Source: a virus. From it: a DNA stretch of 60,457 nucleotides. Both the position numbers and the translations under genes were made by a program. Below are positions 26,507 through 34,485 of the stretch, piece by piece (the stretch's first letter is position 1; each line of letters begins with the position of its first letter). The notes below the pieces were generated by a model. The model saw only the letters and a program-made list of their open reading frames with translations. It did no database searches and was not told the origin of the DNA. The stretch is taken from IMG/VR virus record IMGVR_UViG_3300046747_000764, positions 1 to 60,457 of that record. The stretch is one strand, 5' to 3'.

Positions 26507-26682
26507 TGGAGACCCTAGAAGCGGCGCTCTCGTGGCTCACCGGATCGTTTGGCAAGGCCGCGATATACCTCATCCTGCTTGTGGGTGGTTTCGCCTGGAT
26601 TACGCACAGCCCAGTCGGTGAGACTGAACGCCCCCTCAGGAACCGCATTAAAAAGTTCTGCCGACGACTCACGGCGAAATGA
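26506..26682 (+). CDS. Mini VirB2-like single-hairpin membrane protein (58 aa)
   Basis: The sequence METLEAALSWLTGSFGKAAI followed by a hydrophobic YLILLVGGFAWI segment closely resembles the ILTWLTGPFGKAAV core of the true pilin gene 300 bases downstream. It lacks the signal peptide and second transmembrane helix, and ends in a basic RLRNRIKKF-like tail. It looks like a truncated pilin paralogue. It may cap, nucleate or regulate the pilus, or be a degenerate duplicate. Confidence 0.55.
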   Translation: METLEAALSWLTGSFGKAAIYLILLVGGFAWITHSPVGETERPLRNRIKKFCRRLTAK

Positions 26683-26797
26683 ATGACCACAGCACGGCTC
26701 AGGCTAGCTACCGAAAACCGGGTTCTCGCTCCCCGGCTGCCGTGCTGCTCCTCGAGCGAGTTGCGCGCCGCGAGCGGGGGCGCAAGGCCAACCATCG

Positions 26798-27094
26798 ATG
26801 CAACAATGGTCCATACGAGTCGCTGTGTTCGTCTTTGTCGGGCTCCTGCTTTACTCACCCTATTCGGCCTACGCGCAACAGGTCGATCCCACTACGATCG
26901 TCACCGCAATTCTGACGTGGCTCACAGGACCGTTCGGCAAAGCCGCGGTTGCGGTGGTCGTCGGCATCTCGGCGTTCGCCTGCATGCTCGGGCATCATCC
27001 TTATGCAGCCTTGGGATCGTTGGTGCTGGGCTGCTTCCTATTGTTCGGATCGCAATTTTTTGTCGACACATTTGTCGGCGGCGGCGCCGGATAA
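26798..27094 (+). CDS. virB2: VirB2 pilin (98 aa)
   Basis: A signal peptide (VFVFVGLLLYSPYSAYA, cleavage before QQVDP) is followed by two hydrophobic helices joined by a short polar loop (ILTWLTGPFGKAAVAVVVG, then LGHHPYAALGSLVLGCFLLF). This is the standard layout of the conjugative pilin. The WLTGPFGK motif matches proteobacterial VirB2. It is the main subunit of the extracellular pilus. A 115-base gap before it is the longest within the first part of the operon and could hold its own promoter. Confidence 0.85.
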   Translation: MQQWSIRVAVFVFVGLLLYSPYSAYAQQVDPTTIVTAILTWLTGPFGKAAVAVVVGISAFACMLGHHPYAALGSLVLGCFLLFGSQFFVDTFVGGGAG

Positions 27095-27113
27095 ACAGTA
27101 GGCAGCAAGCGCT

Positions 27114-27380
27114 ATGACCGCCAAACGACCATCAATATGGCGTTCGGCCCTCTTTTATCTGGGTCCTCCGGCAGGTGTTGTCGCAGCGTGGCTGGGAGTA
27201 ATACAGCCCGCGCTTTTTCGGACCCCCCAGTCGGACACAGCAAAAGCTGATCCGGCTCCTGAGGCCGCCCCGACCGGAGAGGTGGTCGGGGCGGCTTCTC
27301 CTTACGAGACGCTCCTCGGCCAGTGGTGCCAGGTGAACGCGTGGTGCCGCGAGCAGCGACCGGCCAGGCAGAATCGGTAG
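27114..27380 (+). CDS. Hypothetical membrane-anchored protein (88 aa)
   Basis: The frame encodes one N-terminal hydrophobic helix (ALFYLGPPAGVVAAWLG), then a Pro/Ala-rich linker (DTAKADPAPEAAPTGE) and a Cys-containing C-terminus (LGQWCQVNAWCREQ). It lies between pilin and virB3 in the same orientation, 6 bases before virB3. It is not a known VirB component; it could be a periplasmic linker protein. Confidence 0.5.
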   Translation: MTAKRPSIWRSALFYLGPPAGVVAAWLGVIQPALFRTPQSDTAKADPAPEAAPTGEVVGAASPYETLLGQWCQVNAWCREQRPARQNR

Positions 27381-27386
27381 AATTAA

Positions 27387-27827
27387 ATGGCTATAGGACG
27401 ACAAACTCTAAACGTAGATTTCCCGTGGTTCGCGCGGCGCTTCATTCGTAATACGCTGGGTCAGACCGCGCGCACGATCACGCAAGCGGCGAAGGCAGCG
27501 CGGAGCACTATCGACGAGGCGCCGCTCTTTGTGGCGGATACGCGGCCAGCGATGTTTTTCGGCGTCCCGCACCCAGCGGCCGTCCTCATAATCGCGCTAT
27601 TTGGGGAGAGCATCATCTTCGTTGGGCCGATCTATGCGTTCTGGGTGATCGTCCCGTGGATTGCTCTCCGCGCCCTAGTGCGGAAGGATTACAACGCCCC
27701 GCGCGCGCTTGTCCTATGGATAATGACCAAGGGCATGGCTTGGGAAAGCGCACGGTGGCTTGGCAGCTCGCCTTCCCCGTTTCCGGCCCGGCCCGGCAAG
27801 TATCCTCGAGGAATCTGGTCGCAATAG
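27387..27827 (+). CDS. virB3: VirB3-like inner-membrane protein (146 aa)
   Basis: The diagnostic VirB3 segment APLFVADTRPAMFFGVPHPA is followed by two hydrophobic stretches (VLIIALFGESIIFVG and FWVIVPWIALRAL) and RKDYNAPR. About 45 basic residues extend the N-terminus beyond the usual ~100-residue family size, and a Pro-rich tail ends the protein. VirB3 sits in the inner membrane with VirB4. The position between pilin and VirB4 agrees with the standard order. Confidence 0.8.
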   Translation: MAIGRQTLNVDFPWFARRFIRNTLGQTARTITQAAKAARSTIDEAPLFVADTRPAMFFGVPHPAAVLIIALFGESIIFVGPIYAFWVIVPWIALRALVRKDYNAPRALVLWIMTKGMAWESARWLGSSPSPFPARPGKYPRGIWSQ

Positions 27828-27832
27828 AAGCC

Positions 27833-27979
27833 ATGACAAATCCAGCTATCGCGCTAGGACATGTGATTCCCTGGGTATTGGTAGCCTGCGCTGTAGCCGC
27901 GGTCGGCGGCATAGCGTGGAACTGGTGGGGACGCAGAAATATCGCTGCCGTCTTTGAATGGTTTAGTAACAGAGGATGA
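27833..27979 (+). CDS. Membrane microprotein (48 aa)
   Basis: MTNPAIALGHVIPWVLVACA leads into a single transmembrane helix and a WNWWGRRNIAAVF end. It starts 5 bases after the virB3 stop and overlaps the next gene by four bases (ATGA). A longer reading of the same frame starts within virB3 but is unnecessary. Function unknown; one of a family-sized group of small membrane genes in this operon. Confidence 0.5.
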   Translation: MTNPAIALGHVIPWVLVACAVAAVGGIAWNWWGRRNIAAVFEWFSNRG

Positions 27980-28182
27980 ATCAACGAATGCCGAAGATAA
28001 CATCTAAACGCCGCGTGCTTGCTCATTACGGCTTCGAGAACGGCGGCTCTGTCGAGATCGCCTGCTCGGGCGATGTGGACACGGCCACAGCTCTTGAAAC
28101 CGCCGCCTCACTTCTCGCGATGAAGCAGAAAGAGCTGGGCGGCAGAGCACGGGCACCGCAGCCGCTAAAGGTGGCGGGATAA
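27976..28182 (+). CDS. Hypothetical soluble protein (68 aa)
   Basis: MNQRMPKITSKRRVLAHYGF is followed by SVEIACSGDVDTATALETA and a Lys/Arg-rich end. It starts in an ATGA overlap with the preceding microprotein gene. No membrane segment or recognised motif. The helical middle and basic ends could indicate a small DNA- or protein-binding accessory factor, but this is not supported further. Confidence 0.45.
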   Translation: MNQRMPKITSKRRVLAHYGFENGGSVEIACSGDVDTATALETAASLLAMKQKELGGRARAPQPLKVAG

Positions 28183-28192
28183 GGGGCGTAAA

Positions 28193-28408
28193 ATGATCTT
28201 GCGGGACCCGCCATACTTTCTGGCTGAGTTAGAGTCCCACAGGCTACGGCGCAAAACGGTCAGGATGGCGCGCAACCGAGCCTTTATAGAGCGCTGCGAG
28301 AACCTCACCGGCAAGAAGTTTGAGACGTACGCCGAGGCAATAGAGGCGTGGGATGAGGCTGGCTATTTCCTGCCGTGGCGTCGGTCGACAAATGCTAAGA
28401 AACGCTAA
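28193..28408 (+). CDS. Hypothetical soluble protein (71 aa)
   Basis: The protein is charged and helical (LAELESHRLRRKTVRMARN, then RCENLTGKKFETYAEAIEA) and ends WRRSTNAKKR. It is placed in the operon between other short genes and overlaps the next gene by 17 bases. Function not recognised. Confidence 0.45.
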   Translation: MILRDPPYFLAELESHRLRRKTVRMARNRAFIERCENLTGKKFETYAEAIEAWDEAGYFLPWRRSTNAKKR

Positions 28409-28634
28409 GTTAATCGCGGAGCGGTCCCGCGCCATAATCTGGTTTTTGGTCCGGGGATTGATAGAAGGTGCCGCCGCCTTGTTACTGATGTACGGCGGAT
28501 TGTGGAGTTTGCAATATCCGTTTCCCGACAATAATTGGTCATTGTTCGGAATCTGGTGCGTCATTTTCATTATAATAGATTTAACAGTGTCCACTGTGAG
28601 GGATCGTCGCCACAAGTCTCGCCAGCCGAGGTAG
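28392..28634 (+). CDS. Two-helix membrane protein (80 aa)
   Basis: The ATG at 28392 gives MLRNAKLIAERSRAIIWFL, a first hydrophobic helix (GAAALLLMYGGLW), a loop with PFPDNNW, a second helix (FGIWCVIFIIIDLTV) and a basic tail. It ends 2 bases before virB4. It may be an accessory inner-membrane partner of VirB3/VirB4; no family is recognised. Confidence 0.5.
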   Translation: MLRNAKLIAERSRAIIWFLVRGLIEGAAALLLMYGGLWSLQYPFPDNNWSLFGIWCVIFIIIDLTVSTVRDRRHKSRQPR

Positions 28635-28636
28635 CC

Positions 28637-31039
28637 ATGAGCAGTCTGGCCGAATTACTGGAGCGAACCTCCGCGCACTATCTGCCGTATCTCGGACATA
28701 GCCCGAATCCGCGCACCGTCCTGATGGAGGACGGCTCCTTCTTGAGCATGGCCCGGATCAGGGGCGTACCGCATGAGCTCGCCAGCGCTAGCGAGCGCAA
28801 CGCGGCCGGCAAGTTCCTCAATTCACTGTGGCGGCAGATAGCCGACGACAGCATCACGCTGGGTCTGCATCTGGTGCGGTACCGAAGACAGGACCAGCTC
28901 CCGGTGCCGGTGTTCTCGAACAAGTTCGCGAAGAAATTTGACGAAGCGCATCGGCGGTACATTCTGGACGCGTTGTTCGCGAACGTATGGTTTCTGAGCA
29001 TCATCGCGAGCCCGCGGGTGCCGATGGGCAATCAAAAGCAGAGCGGTCGCGAGATGGCCAGGTTCATGGCGCGGTTGCGGAAGAGGAAGGAGCCGAACGA
29101 TCCGTATCGAGTTCAGATGGTCGATGATCTATGGACCACCATCTCACGCACGCTAGAGGGTTACGATCTTCGTCGCCTCGGCTTGCGTGAGCAGAGCGGT
29201 CTCTTTTTTAGCGAGATCGCCGAGGCGCTACGGTTGATCCTTTATTGCCGGTATCTCCCGGTCGGGTTGACCGATGGTCCGCTCGGCAGCGCGGTCTATA
29301 CCGACCGAGCGGTCTTTGAGCGGCGGCACTATCGGCTACTCCATCCCGGCGGCGTCCGCTACGGCGCGCTGTTTGGCTTGCGCGAGTACATGGCGAGCAC
29401 ACGACCGGGTCTGTTCGACGCCCTTCTCCCGCTCCGTATGCCCCTCGTGCTGTCGCAGAGCTTCGGCTATCTGCCGCGCCAGACCGCGATTCAACGGCTG
29501 GCGAGGAAGCAGAACCAGATGGTCGGATCGTCCGACCGGGCCTACGCGCAAATCGCCGATATGGACAATGCGCTAAGTGAAGTAGCCGGCGGAGAGGTGG
29601 CCAGAGGGTTCCACCATCTTTCGCTCGCGATCTATGGCGACACCTATACAGAGCTAGAGCAGAATTCCGGAGAGGCGCAGAGCGCTCTCGCGCAATCAGG
29701 CGCCGTCATAGCGCAAGAAAGCCTCGCGATAGAGGCCGCCTATTACGCACAGCTCCCTGGAAACTTGGAGTCGCGAGCCCGCCCCGGCGTGATCTCCACG
29801 CGAAACCTCGCCCACTTTGCCGATTTCGGATCCTTCCCAGAAGGCTCTCGCGAAGGACGCTGGGGACCAGCGATCATGCGCTTTAAGACGGTGGGGCACA
29901 CGGCTTACGACTACATCCCGCACGTCGACGACGTGGGCATGACGGCTATTTTCGGTAAAACCGGGAGCGGCAAAACGACCTGGTTAATGGCTGTCCTTGC
30001 CATGTTCGATCAGTGCATCGGACCGGACGGCGTCATCTTCTTCTTTGATCGCGATCGCGGCGGCGAGTTGCTGGTTCGGGCAGTTGGAGGAACCTACATC
30101 GAGATTCGCGCTGGCGAGCCGAGCGGTCTGGTGCCGCTAAGAGGTTTGCAAAATACGCCGGCCGATCGAGAGTTCTTTGAGCGGTGGGTCAAGGCACTCA
30201 TCATGAGCGACGATCACGGCCCTCTACCGCCGCAAGATGACGCGCGCATTTCTCGCGGCACGAAGGCGACCATGCGGATGCCCGTGGAGCTTCGAACCTT
30301 AGAGGGGTTTCGGCAATTTCTTGGATGGCGGGACCCGCAGGGGGCGGGGGCCAGGCTAGAGCGATGGTGCCGCGGCGGCGCGCTTGGCTGGGCCTTCGAT
30401 GGCGACGAAGATCTGGTGGCCATCCAGGCTCGTATGATAGCAGGGATCCGCATATTCGGCTTTGATCTGACTTCGATTCTAGACAATGACGAGGTGATCG
30501 CCCCAGCCGCTCAATACCTGCTATATCGGATTGGCGCGACAATAGACGGTCGCCGAGCGGTTGTTTCGCTGGACGAAGCCCAGGCGTATCTTGCTCATCC
30601 GGGCTTCCAGGAAATGACGGAGAACTTTCTCCGGCGTGGCCGCAAGAACAACACCGTCGTTTTCATCAGCACTCAGCAGCCGGAAGATCTGCTCGGCGAC
30701 GGCGACACGTTTGGCACGACCATCATCGAGCAATGCCTTACCAAGATCTCCTTCCGGAACGACACGGCCAATGAGGAAGTGTGGCGCGGGAAAATGAAAT
30801 ACACGGAAGGCGAATTCCGCGCCATATCCGAAGACATGCTGCCTGGGGCGCGCCAATGCCTTATAAAACGGCCAGACGGCTCGGTGATTTTAGACTATGA
30901 TCTCACGCCAATGCGCAAGTTCGTAGCCGTGTTGTCGGGGCGGCAAAACACGGTAAGATACGCAGAGAAGCTTCGCCAGCAAACGACCGATTGGGTAGAG
31001 CCGTTTATGGAAACCTACGAGACAGCAGCGAGGGATTGA
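28637..31039 (+). CDS. virB4: VirB4 ATPase (800 aa)
   Basis: The ATG at 28637 (MSSLAELLERTSAHYLPYLG) is chosen over an upstream one that overlaps the previous gene. The C-terminal half has Walker A GKTGSGKTTW near residue 440, Walker B AVVSLDEAQAYL near 640, and the VirB4 signature FISTQQPEDLL and FRNDTANEEVWRG. The N-terminal half matches the CagE/TrbE/VirB4 domain. This hexameric ATPase energises pilin extraction and substrate transfer at the inner membrane. Length is usual for the family and both ATPase motifs are intact. Confidence 0.92.
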   Translation: MSSLAELLERTSAHYLPYLGHSPNPRTVLMEDGSFLSMARIRGVPHELASASERNAAGKFLNSLWRQIADDSITLGLHLVRYRRQDQLPVPVFSNKFAKKFDEAHRRYILDALFANVWFLSIIASPRVPMGNQKQSGREMARFMARLRKRKEPNDPYRVQMVDDLWTTISRTLEGYDLRRLGLREQSGLFFSEIAEALRLILYCRYLPVGLTDGPLGSAVYTDRAVFERRHYRLLHPGGVRYGALFGLREYMASTRPGLFDALLPLRMPLVLSQSFGYLPRQTAIQRLARKQNQMVGSSDRAYAQIADMDNALSEVAGGEVARGFHHLSLAIYGDTYTELEQNSGEAQSALAQSGAVIAQESLAIEAAYYAQLPGNLESRARPGVISTRNLAHFADFGSFPEGSREGRWGPAIMRFKTVGHTAYDYIPHVDDVGMTAIFGKTGSGKTTWLMAVLAMFDQCIGPDGVIFFFDRDRGGELLVRAVGGTYIEIRAGEPSGLVPLRGLQNTPADREFFERWVKALIMSDDHGPLPPQDDARISRGTKATMRMPVELRTLEGFRQFLGWRDPQGAGARLERWCRGGALGWAFDGDEDLVAIQARMIAGIRIFGFDLTSILDNDEVIAPAAQYLLYRIGATIDGRRAVVSLDEAQAYLAHPGFQEMTENFLRRGRKNNTVVFISTQQPEDLLGDGDTFGTTIIEQCLTKISFRNDTANEEVWRGKMKYTEGEFRAISEDMLPGARQCLIKRPDGSVILDYDLTPMRKFVAVLSGRQNTVRYAEKLRQQTTDWVEPFMETYETAARD

Positions 31040-31041
31040 TA

Positions 31042-31245
31042 GTGGCCAGACTACGGCAGATTATCAAAGATCTCCTCGTCGCCACAGCAGGAGTTATCCT
31101 GGTCACGTATGTTGCGACTATTATTTTTGTGGTAGTTTATGGCGTGTGGCACCGCTGGGATGCGGTGTTTTGGTCGGCTCTAATGGGCGTCATAGCGTTC
31201 GCAGGATGGTGGTTTAGACCACGGAAACGGGAGAATGGAAAATGA
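31042..31245 (+). CDS. Two-helix membrane microprotein (67 aa)
   Basis: Starts with GTG at 31042, two bases after the virB4 stop. The product has helices ATAGVILVTYVATIIFVVV and FWSALMGVIAFAGWWF and ends in a basic RPRKRENGK. It overlaps the next gene by ATGA. No known family. Confidence 0.5.
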   Translation: MARLRQIIKDLLVATAGVILVTYVATIIFVVVYGVWHRWDAVFWSALMGVIAFAGWWFRPRKRENGK

Positions 31246-31457
31246 AACAGCTGATCCGATTCGCCCTCATTATTGGGATCGCGGTATTCTCGTCCCCGGC
31301 GTTTTCGGCCACGTGCTGCCAGCCAAGCAGCTACTATAACTGGGGCCGCGTCCAGCAGCAGAATCAGGCGGCTCGCCTGCGCGGAATACAGCAGCAGCAG
31401 CGCCTCTGCCGCAGCATCGCCGCTAGCGGCCGGCATGTCATGTGGAGTGGGTGCTAA
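31242..31457 (+). CDS. Small secreted Cys/Gln-rich protein (71 aa)
   Basis: A signal peptide (MKQLIRFALIIGIAVFSSP, cleavage near AFSA) precedes TCCQPSSYYNWGRVQQQNQA and a second Gln-rich stretch, with four Cys in the mature part. It begins in an ATGA overlap and ends in a TAATG overlap. It resembles small periplasmic proteins seen near virB5 in other transfer loci and could associate with the pilus. Function unknown. Confidence 0.5.
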   Translation: MKQLIRFALIIGIAVFSSPAFSATCCQPSSYYNWGRVQQQNQAARLRGIQQQQRLCRSIAASGRHVMWSGC

Positions 31458-31615
31458 TGATGCCGTGGATCTTGTTTGTATCCGTCGCGATCTGCCTCTT
31501 TGGAGTGGTAGCGATGATCTTATCAGTTAGTCCGCCGTGGAGGACGATTTGGTCAGCTGTTGCCGGATCGTCGCTTGCTGTAATGGCAATTCATTTCATA
31601 CTTCAGCAGTGGTGA
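31457..31615 (+). CDS. Two-helix membrane microprotein (52 aa)
   Basis: MMPWILFVSVAICLFGVVAM is the first hydrophobic helix, SPPWRTIW the loop and SAVAGSSLAVMAIHFIL the second helix. It is coupled to the preceding gene by TAATG. No recognised family. Confidence 0.45.
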   Translation: MMPWILFVSVAICLFGVVAMILSVSPPWRTIWSAVAGSSLAVMAIHFILQQW

Positions 31616-31630
31616 TCGGAGCAGCGTAAA

Positions 31631-31765
31631 ATGTTTATCGCCCGCCGCATGGGTCGCCGTCGCCGCTGGTCTATCGGCGCCAACGTCAGCTTTATGACGC
31701 TGCTGCTTTACCTCCTAATCGGCGGCCTCGTCCTCTACAGCATCGCCACCAAGGTGCAGCTATGA
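31631..31765 (+). CDS. Single-helix membrane microprotein with basic N-terminus (44 aa)
   Basis: A strongly basic start (MFIARRMGRRRRWSIGAN) leads into one transmembrane helix (SFMTLLLYLLIGGLVLYSI). The charge pattern predicts the N-terminus inside the cytoplasm. Its end overlaps the next gene by ATGA. Confidence 0.45.
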   Translation: MFIARRMGRRRRWSIGANVSFMTLLLYLLIGGLVLYSIATKVQL

Positions 31766-31938
31766 AAGGTGTCGTATTGTTCTTGTCGGCATATCTTGTC
31801 GGAGTGCTCTTCACGGCATTGTATTTTACCATGGCCACTCACCCGTCTGCGCTAAACTATTGTGCTGGCTCAATGATAGGCGCGCTATTGTTCTTGGCCT
31901 GCAAACGTCTGCTTCAGAGATTCAAGGTGACGCTATGA
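31762..31938 (+). CDS. Two-helix membrane microprotein (58 aa)
   Basis: The product is MKGVVLFLSAYLVGVLFTAL, then ATHPSALNYCAGSMIGALLF and a basic KRLLQRFKVTL end. It is coupled on both sides by ATGA overlaps, the downstream one to virB5. Together with the preceding genes it makes a run of three consecutive membrane microproteins. Function unknown. Confidence 0.45.
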   Translation: MKGVVLFLSAYLVGVLFTALYFTMATHPSALNYCAGSMIGALLFLACKRLLQRFKVTL

Positions 31939-32711
31939 AACGGCTATTGATCGCGGGCGTAGCGGCCATTTCGCTGAGCACCTCTACTGCTCGCGCTGAT
32001 CTGCCGGTTGTCGACTTCACCGCTGTCGGCAAGCTGCTGGAGTCGATCGGCATCGAGGGCGCCCAGCTCGATGAGATGGTGGCCACATTCGAGGAGATCG
32101 TCCAGGTCTATACGATGGTCACGAACGTCTGGAACTCGGTCGCGGAGGTCGTTGGTACAGATCAGTGGGCGCCCGGCCTCAATGATCCCGGGCAACGCAA
32201 CCCGTTGCCCTTCGCAGCGGCGGACCATCCCGGCTGGGTCGGAGGATACAACGACCCGAGCGGCATACCGTTCGGTGGCCAGTATCTCTCGCAAAACACC
32301 GTGGGCGGCGATCTCTCTGTCTATAAGGGCGGCGACTTTGTCGGCTCGGAGCTCCTAAGGGGCATCCAGTCCGTGTCGTCGATGCAGGCCGTTGCCAGCA
32401 ACCATGTCCAATCCATCGAGACCAGGCTAATAGGGATAGTTGATTTATTCTCCCATCTCTCCGGCATCGCCACGATACAGGAAACCGACAGCCTGTCGGC
32501 GCGGCTCCATACCGAGCTGAACATCGCGCAATCGCAGCAGGTGCAGGCTCAGCAGGTTATGGCTGCGGCGCAGCTCCAGAGGGACGCCCGCGAGAACAAT
32601 CAGCACCAGTGGCTCTACCAGGATGAGATCAACGGAATTGTAGCGGCATGCGGCTCGGCGGCGTCAGCGGCCTCATTTATAACCATCCCAGCATGTGCCG
32701 CGGGAAAATGA
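31935..32711 (+). CDS. virB5: VirB5-like minor pilin/adhesin (258 aa)
   Basis: The ATG at 31935 gives a signal peptide (MKRLLIAGVAAISLSTSTARA/D). The mature protein is helical, with FEEIVQVYTMVTNVWNSVAE in the first part and long Gln-rich helices near the C-terminus (SQQVQAQQVMAAAQLQRDA), then a hydrophobic Cys-containing end. This matches the VirB5/TraC pattern. VirB5 sits at the pilus tip and affects recipient recognition, so the divergence here might define host range. Confidence 0.75.
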   Translation: MKRLLIAGVAAISLSTSTARADLPVVDFTAVGKLLESIGIEGAQLDEMVATFEEIVQVYTMVTNVWNSVAEVVGTDQWAPGLNDPGQRNPLPFAAADHPGWVGGYNDPSGIPFGGQYLSQNTVGGDLSVYKGGDFVGSELLRGIQSVSSMQAVASNHVQSIETRLIGIVDLFSHLSGIATIQETDSLSARLHTELNIAQSQQVQAQQVMAAAQLQRDARENNQHQWLYQDEINGIVAACGSAASAASFITIPACAAGK

Positions 32712-33019
32712 TCAGATTTGCCCTGCCCTTCGCCGTCGGTCTCACCATCGCATCGGCTGCGTTCGCGCAAGCGGGCGAGTTGCAATCAATAGCGCGCCAA
32801 TGTGCCGAGGAGATAGAGGAGGAAGCTGGGTGCACGACGGCCTGCACTAACGAAACGTGGCCGGCAGTAGCCAGGTGCGTAAACGCGAAACTCAAGACCC
32901 CCATGGCGCATGGCATAATCGAACGGTGCATTCGCCAGACGCAGAAAACCCGGCCAGCGACGGCATGTCAGCTTTGCGGTGACCCTGTCGCTGAAGTCTT
33001 CTTATGTGCCGACGGATAA
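32708..33019 (+). CDS. Secreted Cys-rich protein between VirB5 and VirB6 (103 aa)
   Basis: The ATG at 32708 overlaps the virB5 stop as ATGA and gives a signal peptide (MIRFALPFAVGLTIASAAFA/Q). The mature protein has eight Cys, including AGCTTACTNETW and ACQLCGD, compatible with four periplasmic disulphides. Entry-exclusion proteins often occupy this position between virB5 and virB6, but most are lipoproteins, so that role is only a suggestion. It overlaps virB6 by 16 bases. Confidence 0.5.
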   Translation: MIRFALPFAVGLTIASAAFAQAGELQSIARQCAEEIEEEAGCTTACTNETWPAVARCVNAKLKTPMAHGIIERCIRQTQKTRPATACQLCGDPVAEVFLCADG

Positions 33020-34485
33020 TCCTCGCCATAGCCGCGCTCGGCATACTTTATCCGGCCTTAGCGCGCGGCCAGGGTATAAACCCGCTGCCGTTGATTATAC
33101 AGGACGAGAGCAGCGGAAACCCAACAGCTCAATCGAAGTCCAGCACCGCGAGCGGCTTGGCGGGAGATATCAATTCGACCTGGGGGGCGGCCCTAGCCGC
33201 CTGCGGATCTTGCGGCACCCTTACACAGTTTCCGACAGCCGCCTCGGCACCCGCATCGGTCCAGGTAGCCGCTAATAACGCGCTCATCAACACCCAAGGC
33301 TTGCAGCCTTGGCTTTGCGCGAATTGCGACTCCAAATTCGCGGCTCAGGTCGCAGCTGCGGGCGGACCCAGCGCATTTCAGACCAGCGGTCTCGACACCA
33401 ACCCGGCTAACTTTTCCGCACTAGATGAGTCGTCCGGCCTAAACAGTTTCGTCGCTAGTGGGGGTACGCCTCTCTCAACCGGTGGCCTCGGGGCTGGAAC
33501 GGTATTTGCGGACGGCACCACGCTCTCGGCCGGCTCCAGCCCGACCAGCCCCCCGGCCGCCAGCCCGAGCGCTAGCGCTCTGCCGTTTCAGTGGGTGTAC
33601 AACACGGTAATCAACGGCATCATGGGCCAAGTCGACACCAGCATTCAGACGGTGGAATCGCTGGTCAGCGGCCCCGCTACCACGATCCTGGCGCTGGCGA
33701 TAGCGATCATGGGCATCATGACGCTGTTCGGCAACATGGACATGTCCGTGTTCATCTCGTTCGCGATTCGCGCGGCGATCGTCATGGCGTTCATCCAAGT
33801 GGGCAACACGTATTACAGCCAGTGGATCGAAGGCTTCGTTTTGGGGCTGCCGGACTATTTCGCGAATGCCTTTTCCCTAACCGGCACAGGCGGCTCACCA
33901 AGTCAGCTTTTCGATGGAGCGATGAACGGATGGGTAGCCGATGCCCTCAGCGTCTGGCATTCAGCACCATGGACGTTCAAGGCAATTTTCATTGGGCTGA
34001 TCCTGGCCCTGACCACCATTCTGATCGTCATACCGTCGCTGGTGGCGATGTTCACGGTGTGGATGATCAGCACATTCCTGCTGCTCGTCATGCTGACGAT
34101 AGGGCCGCTGATGATCCTGGCGCTGCTATTCAGGACGACGCATCGTTTCCTTCACGGCTACGTCAACGTGATGGTCACCGGCATAATCTTTGCGCTCGTT
34201 GTCGATATCGTGCTTGGTATTTTTTCGAGCATCTTGACCCAGGTGATGGGCATGTTCACCCCGACCGGCTCTCCCGACACAGACCTACCAGGCATCTTTG
34301 GTATTGCTATAACTATGCTGATCACGGGGCTGTCAATGAGCCGACTACCGAGAATGGTCGAAGCAATCGGGGGTGGCGTCGCCGTGAGTATGGACACAGC
34401 AGGTCGTTTCGTTGCGGGCGGATTCGCGGCAGACGCCGCCAGCGCCGCCGCAGGTACAGCAGGTGCAGCAGCGAGGGCGCTATGA
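33004..34485 (+). CDS. virB6: VirB6 channel protein with fused muramidase-like N-terminus (493 aa)
   Basis: After a signal-like segment (IILAIAALGILYPALA), residues ~33-60 read QDESSGNPTAQSKSSTASG and INSTWGAAL. This closely resembles the E-S-[SG]-G-N-P...S-A-x-G...S-T-W core of lysozyme-like transglycosylases. A Ser/Pro/Ala linker follows. From about residue 195 the protein is a typical VirB6 with multiple membrane helices (TILALAIAIMGIMTLFG, FISFAIRAAIVMAFIQVG, IFIGLILALTTILIVIPS and others) and an Ala-rich tail. VirB6 forms the inner-membrane base of the arch/stalk. The extra domain would place wall-cleaving activity on the channel itself. Confidence 0.8.
   Translation: MCRRIILAIAALGILYPALARGQGINPLPLIIQDESSGNPTAQSKSSTASGLAGDINSTWGAALAACGSCGTLTQFPTAASAPASVQVAANNALINTQGLQPWLCANCDSKFAAQVAAAGGPSAFQTSGLDTNPANFSALDESSGLNSFVASGGTPLSTGGLGAGTVFADGTTLSAGSSPTSPPAASPSASALPFQWVYNTVINGIMGQVDTSIQTVESLVSGPATTILALAIAIMGIMTLFGNMDMSVFISFAIRAAIVMAFIQVGNTYYSQWIEGFVLGLPDYFANAFSLTGTGGSPSQLFDGAMNGWVADALSVWHSAPWTFKAIFIGLILALTTILIVIPSLVAMFTVWMISTFLLLVMLTIGPLMILALLFRTTHRFLHGYVNVMVTGIIFALVVDIVLGIFSSILTQVMGMFTPTGSPDTDLPGIFGIAITMLITGLSMSRLPRMVEAIGGGVAVSMDTAGRFVAGGFAADAASAAAGTAGAAARAL

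Noticed and set aside
26683-27117. A 144-codon frame overlapping virB2
   Set aside because: It is Arg/Ser/Cys-rich shadow sequence of the pilin gene in another frame, lacking membrane or domain features.
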